This document shows positions 4,629-5,098 of a stretch of 5,098 nucleotides of DNA, piece after piece. Made by a program: the position numbers and the translations under genes. This DNA comes from Thermaerobacter marianensis (GTDB lineage Bacteria > Bacillota > Sulfobacillia > DYIH01). The notes beneath the pieces were generated by a model. That model did not search any database, was not told where the DNA came from, and was given only the letters and a program-made list of their open reading frames with translations. Every line of letters begins with the position of its first letter. Positions within the stretch are counted from its first letter, which is position 1. The stretch is taken from the NCBI GenBank assembly GCA_020723785.1, contig DYIH01000043.1, positions 5,540-10,637 of the forward strand, read 5' to 3'.

Positions 4629-5098
4629 ATGAGAGGCGAGCAGAACGTCACCAACAACCTGCGTTCGCGCCGCCTGGAGCGCGGCCTGTCCCAGCAGGAG
4701 CTGGCCGAGCGGGCCGGTGTGACGCGGCAGACGATCGGCGGGATCGAGGCCGGGCTGGTTTCGGCGTCCGTCGGGGTGGCCCTGCGCCTGGCGCGCGCCC
4801 TCGGCTGCCGGGTGGAGGACCTCTTCGACCTGGAAGGGGAGCCGCAGGTCGTGGAGGCCGTTCCTTGCGGCGTCGCCGGCGTGGCGCCCGGCACCAGGGT
4901 GCGGCTGTCCAGGATGGGCGGGCGGTTGATGGCGTACCCGCTGGTGGCCGGCGAGGCCGTGCGGGTTTCCCTCTACCCGGCGGACGGCGTGGCCTTGGGC
5001 GGGGGGGGCGGCGAGGTGCGCGTGCGGCTGCACGATGACGCCGGCTTGGCCGAGCGGACCGTGGTGCTGGCCGGCTGCGACCCGGCCCTGGCACTTTT
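4629..5098 (+). CDS. XRE-type HTH regulator with PBP_like (molybdate-sensor-like) domain (3' end outside window)
   Basis: Transcription regulator; 156 complete codons are visible and the frame is still open at the window edge. Residues about 9-68 form a helix-turn-helix of the XRE/HTH_3 type: LRSRRLERGLSQQELAERAG, then recognition helix VTRQTIGGIEAG (31-42) and LRLARALGCRVEDLF (52-66). The segment from about 87, with RVRLSRMGGRLMAYPL (90-105), PADG (117-120) and VVLAGCDPALAL (145-156), matches from memory the start of the PBP_like domain (Pfam PF12727), related to periplasmic molybdate-binding folds and found fused to HTH domains in Firmicutes. It therefore probably senses a small ligand, perhaps molybdate or another oxyanion; most of the ligand pocket lies outside the window. 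Two palindromes sharing ACATTTGT flank its promoter and suggest autoregulation. Eight consecutive G at 5001-5008 encode part of a glycine run (G124-G128), a site open to slippage or read errors. The HTH call is firm; the ligand is inference. Confidence 0.88.
   Translation, partial: MRGEQNVTNNLRSRRLERGLSQQELAERAGVTRQTIGGIEAGLVSASVGVALRLARALGCRVEDLFDLEGEPQVVEAVPCGVAGVAPGTRVRLSRMGGRLMAYPLVAGEAVRVSLYPADGVALGGGGGEVRVRLHDDAGLAERTVVLAGCDPALAL

Overview
The window is GC-rich and every supported gene lies on the + strand. It holds two peptidoglycan-precursor ligases (the 3' part of a murD and a complete murE-type gene), then a complete siroheme/[4Fe-4S] nitrite/sulfite reductase, then the 5' part of a DNA-binding regulator that combines an XRE-type helix-turn-helix with a molybdate-sensor-like (PBP_like) domain. 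No rRNA, tRNA, CRISPR array, insertion sequence or long repeat is visible.

The likely host is a GC-rich Firmicute of the Clostridia side (Moorella/Desulfotomaculum-like, or a relative). This is inferred from the MurD sequence, which carries the NDSIATAP and GGYDKKIPYD signatures I associate with clostridial MurD, from the XRE + PBP_like regulator architecture, and from sigma-A-like promoters and purine-rich Shine-Dalgarno sites in AT-rich islands. The assignment is not proven.

Layout. (1) Positions 1-1006: murD, its N-terminal part cut off by the window edge. (2) 1007-1087: short gap with no convincing promoter. (3) 1088-2602: murE-type ligase with all catalytic motifs, but its diaminoacid-selectivity motif reads DNVY instead of DNPR. 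(4) 2603-2870: AT-rich regulatory island followed by a GC-rich structured leader. A TTGCCA-17-TAGAAT promoter has a 7+4+7 palindrome filling its spacer, and the leader can form a strong bulged 15-bp hairpin. (5) 2871-4469: NirA-type reductase. (6) 4470-4628: second regulatory island with two palindromes sharing the core ACATTTGT on either side of a TTGACG-17-TTAAAT promoter. (7) 4629-end: XRE/PBP_like regulator, cut off at the window edge.

How the genes work together. MurD and MurE catalyse consecutive steps (addition of Glu, then of a diamino acid, to UDP-MurNAc-Ala) and probably form one transcription unit. The reductase has its own promoter and looks like a separately regulated assimilatory gene, for nitrite or possibly sulfite. 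The regulator after it has its own, apparently autoregulated, promoter. If its second domain senses molybdate or a similar oxyanion, a link to the molybdenum-dependent nitrate-to-nitrite step is plausible. The points most worth following are the altered MurE selectivity loop and the two palindromic operator systems.
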